Source: Pelagophyceae sp. CCMP2097
Taxonomy: Eukaryota > Sar > Pelagophyceae
Assembly (NCBI GenBank): GCA_026770575.1
Contig: MU657164.1
Coordinates: 796,381 to 825,556, forward strand
Length of the DNA stretch: 29,176 nucleotides
Reading direction: 5' to 3'
Shown here: piece after piece, positions 27,992 through 29,176 of the stretch
Layout of the letters: the number at the start of each line of letters is the position of its first letter
Numbering within the stretch: the first letter of the stretch is position 1
Made by a program: the position numbers and the translations under genes
Notes under the pieces: generated by a model
Seen by the model: only the letters and a program-made list of their open reading frames with translations
Told to the model about the DNA's origin: nothing
The model's database searches: none

Positions 27992-29176
27992 ATGCATACG
28001 TTCCGGCTCCGCGCGGCGCTGGCGCGCCGACAACCAATTCGTCGCTTCGCCGCCATTGGTCCAGCGGCGCTCGTCGTGCGCAACCTGCCGAGGGACGCCA
28101 CGCCGGACGACGTGCGCCGAGCGTTCGAGCCGTTCTGCGACGTGACGAGCGTCAAAGTCGACCGAGGTGTCGCCACCGTGACCATCGAGACGACAGAGCC
28201 GGAGGTCGTGCGCGACGACATGGACGGCGCCACCGTGCGCGGCCGCCAGATCGCAGTGGAACTCGCTTCCGACACGGCGCCAGCTCGAAAGCCGCCCACG
28301 ACGCAGCCGCGTTCCGGCGGCAAAGCAGCGGCCATCGTGCTCAACAAGCGGCTTATTTCGAGCGTTACCGCTGGCGACGTCCTCTCGCTCTTCGAGACCG
28401 AGGGTGGCAATTTCAACTACGTCAACTTCGCCACGTCGCTGCATCGCCTCGGCATCCTCAGCCGTTCGTTAGAAAAGTCATCTCGGCCTCTCCTGCAGGA
28501 GTTGGTGGACCGCGCGACGTCGAGCATCATCAACGAGTCGAACGAGTGGGAAGCTCGCGGACTCGCAAACGCGTGCTGGGGCACTGCCAAGATCGGCAAC
28601 GTCGAAGCGCCGGCGCTGTTCGAGGCCATAGCTGCAGAAGCACCAAAGAAGATTGCGACGTTCAACCCGCAAGAGCTCGCGAACACCGTGTGGGCTTATG
28701 CGACGGCGGGCGTCGAGGCGCCGGCGCTGTTCGAGGCCATAGCCGCAGAAGCACCGAAGAAGATTGCGACGTTCAACCCGCAAGACCTCGCGAACACCGT
28801 GTGGGCTTATGCGACGGCGGGCGTCGAGGCGCCGGCGCTGTTCGAGGCCATAGCCGCAGAAGCACCGAAGAAGATGGCGACGTTCAACCCGCAAAACCTC
28901 GCGAACACCGTGTGGGCTTATGCGACGGCGGGCGTCGAGGCGCCGGCGCTGTTCGAAGCAATAGCTACAGAAGCACCGAAGAAGATTGCGACTTTCAAAC
29001 CGCAAAACCTCGCGAACACCGTGTGGGCTTATGCGACGGCGGGCGTCGAGGCGCCGGCGCTGTTCGTGGCCATAGCTGCAGAAGCACAGAAGAAGATCGC
29101 GATGTTCACTCCGCAAGCGCTCGCGAACACCGTGTGGGCCTATGCGACGGCGGGCGTCGAGGCGCCGGCGCTGTTC
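27992..29176 (+). CDS. RRM protein with tandem helical repeats, probably organellar (3' end outside window)
   Basis: Open for 395 codons from the ATG at 27992 to the window end. Residues 1-23 (MHTFRLRAALARRQPIRRFA) are Arg-rich without acidic residues, as in a mitochondrial or plastid targeting peptide. Residues 26-92 form an RRM: RNP2-like LVVRNLP, helix TPDDVRRAFEPF, a degenerate RNP1 (GVATVTIE) lacking the usual aromatics, and GRQIAVELAS at the end. A linker follows, then a helical region (GNFNYVNFATSLHRLGILS), then LANACWGTAKIG and tandem 37-residue units with LANTVWAYATAG from residue 204. Such repeats occur in FASTK/RAP- and octotricopeptide-like RNA-binding proteins of algae and alveolates. 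An organellar RNA-processing role is inference; a RAP domain, if any, would lie beyond the window. Confidence 0.8.
   Translation, partial: MHTFRLRAALARRQPIRRFAAIGPAALVVRNLPRDATPDDVRRAFEPFCDVTSVKVDRGVATVTIETTEPEVVRDDMDGATVRGRQIAVELASDTAPARKPPTTQPRSGGKAAAIVLNKRLISSVTAGDVLSLFETEGGNFNYVNFATSLHRLGILSRSLEKSSRPLLQELVDRATSSIINESNEWEARGLANACWGTAKIGNVEAPALFEAIAAEAPKKIATFNPQELANTVWAYATAGVEAPALFEAIAAEAPKKIATFNPQDLANTVWAYATAGVEAPALFEAIAAEAPKKMATFNPQNLANTVWAYATAGVEAPALFEAIATEAPKKIATFKPQNLANTVWAYATAGVEAPALFVAIAAEAQKKIAMFTPQALANTVWAYATAGVEAPALF
28601..29176 (+). repeat. In-frame 111-bp tandem repeats
   Basis: Five full units (28601, 28712, 28823, 28934, 29045) and the first 21 bp of a sixth at 29156. Each encodes 37 residues beginning VEAPALFEAIAAEAPKK. 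Units 2 and 3 are nearly identical. Unit 4 (FEAIATEAPKKIATFKPQN) and unit 5 (FVAIAAEAQKKIAMFTPQA) differ mainly in the loop before LANT, the position where such repeats would contact target bases. Confidence 0.92.

Noticed and set aside
28478..29116. 212-codon minus-strand ORF opposite the RRM gene
   Set aside because: Antisense to the 111-bp repeats; the plus frame has RRM and helical-repeat motifs.

Overview
The window looks like nuclear DNA of a GC-rich single-celled eukaryote, probably an alga. Genes are split by GT-AG introns (with a few apparent GC-AG introns), nearly every 3' splice site reads AG|G, and coding exons are strongly G/C-ending. The right-hand gene carries 37-residue repeats with an LANTVWAYATAG core, a type I associate with pelagophyte and dinoflagellate genomes. 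I would guess a pelagophyte (Aureococcus/Pelagomonas-like), but the lineage is inference. There are no rRNA or tRNA genes, CRISPR arrays or bacterial operons.

Left third (1-8.8 kb): a frameshifted coiled-coil/low-complexity ORF (2-1001); an intact single-propeller WD40 gene on the minus strand (1360-2487); two short non-autonomous DNA transposons just upstream of it (2439-2923, PIF/Harbinger-like with TTA target duplication; 3196-3519, hAT-like with a perfect 8-bp target duplication); a two-exon DoxX-like membrane-protein gene (3927-4520, minus); and a second WD40 copy in opposite orientation (6235-7254), killed by a nonsense codon and a 4-nt insertion. Comparing the two WD40 copies gives the empty site of the first transposon, which inserted at the start codon of the intact copy. 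Two weak minus-strand gene candidates follow (7849-8771).

Middle (8.8-13.5 kb): mostly short-period, GC-rich degenerate tandem arrays and a dispersed family of about 200 bp, with small islands of unique sequence that may be exons.

Right half (13.5-27.3 kb, minus): the main result is a STE20-family (GCK/MST-like) protein kinase split into at least 12 tiny exons. The kinase domain can be rebuilt without gaps through phase-compatible splice joins: P-loop, VAIK lysine, alpha-C glutamate, HRD, DFG, GTPYWMAPE, DVWS and the C-lobe arginine are all present. Five of its introns are short (70-214 nt) and repeat-free. Five of the six longest (0.9-2.9 kb) are largely filled with tandem arrays or dispersed repeats. 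The gene, about 1 kb of coding sequence, is thus spread over at least 12 kb.

Right end: divergently from the kinase, a plus-strand gene (27992 to beyond the window) encodes a probably organelle-targeted RRM protein followed by tandem 111-bp helical repeats, most likely an organellar RNA-binding factor. The about 670-bp divergent intergenic region contains a long inverted repeat and a 16-bp palindrome.
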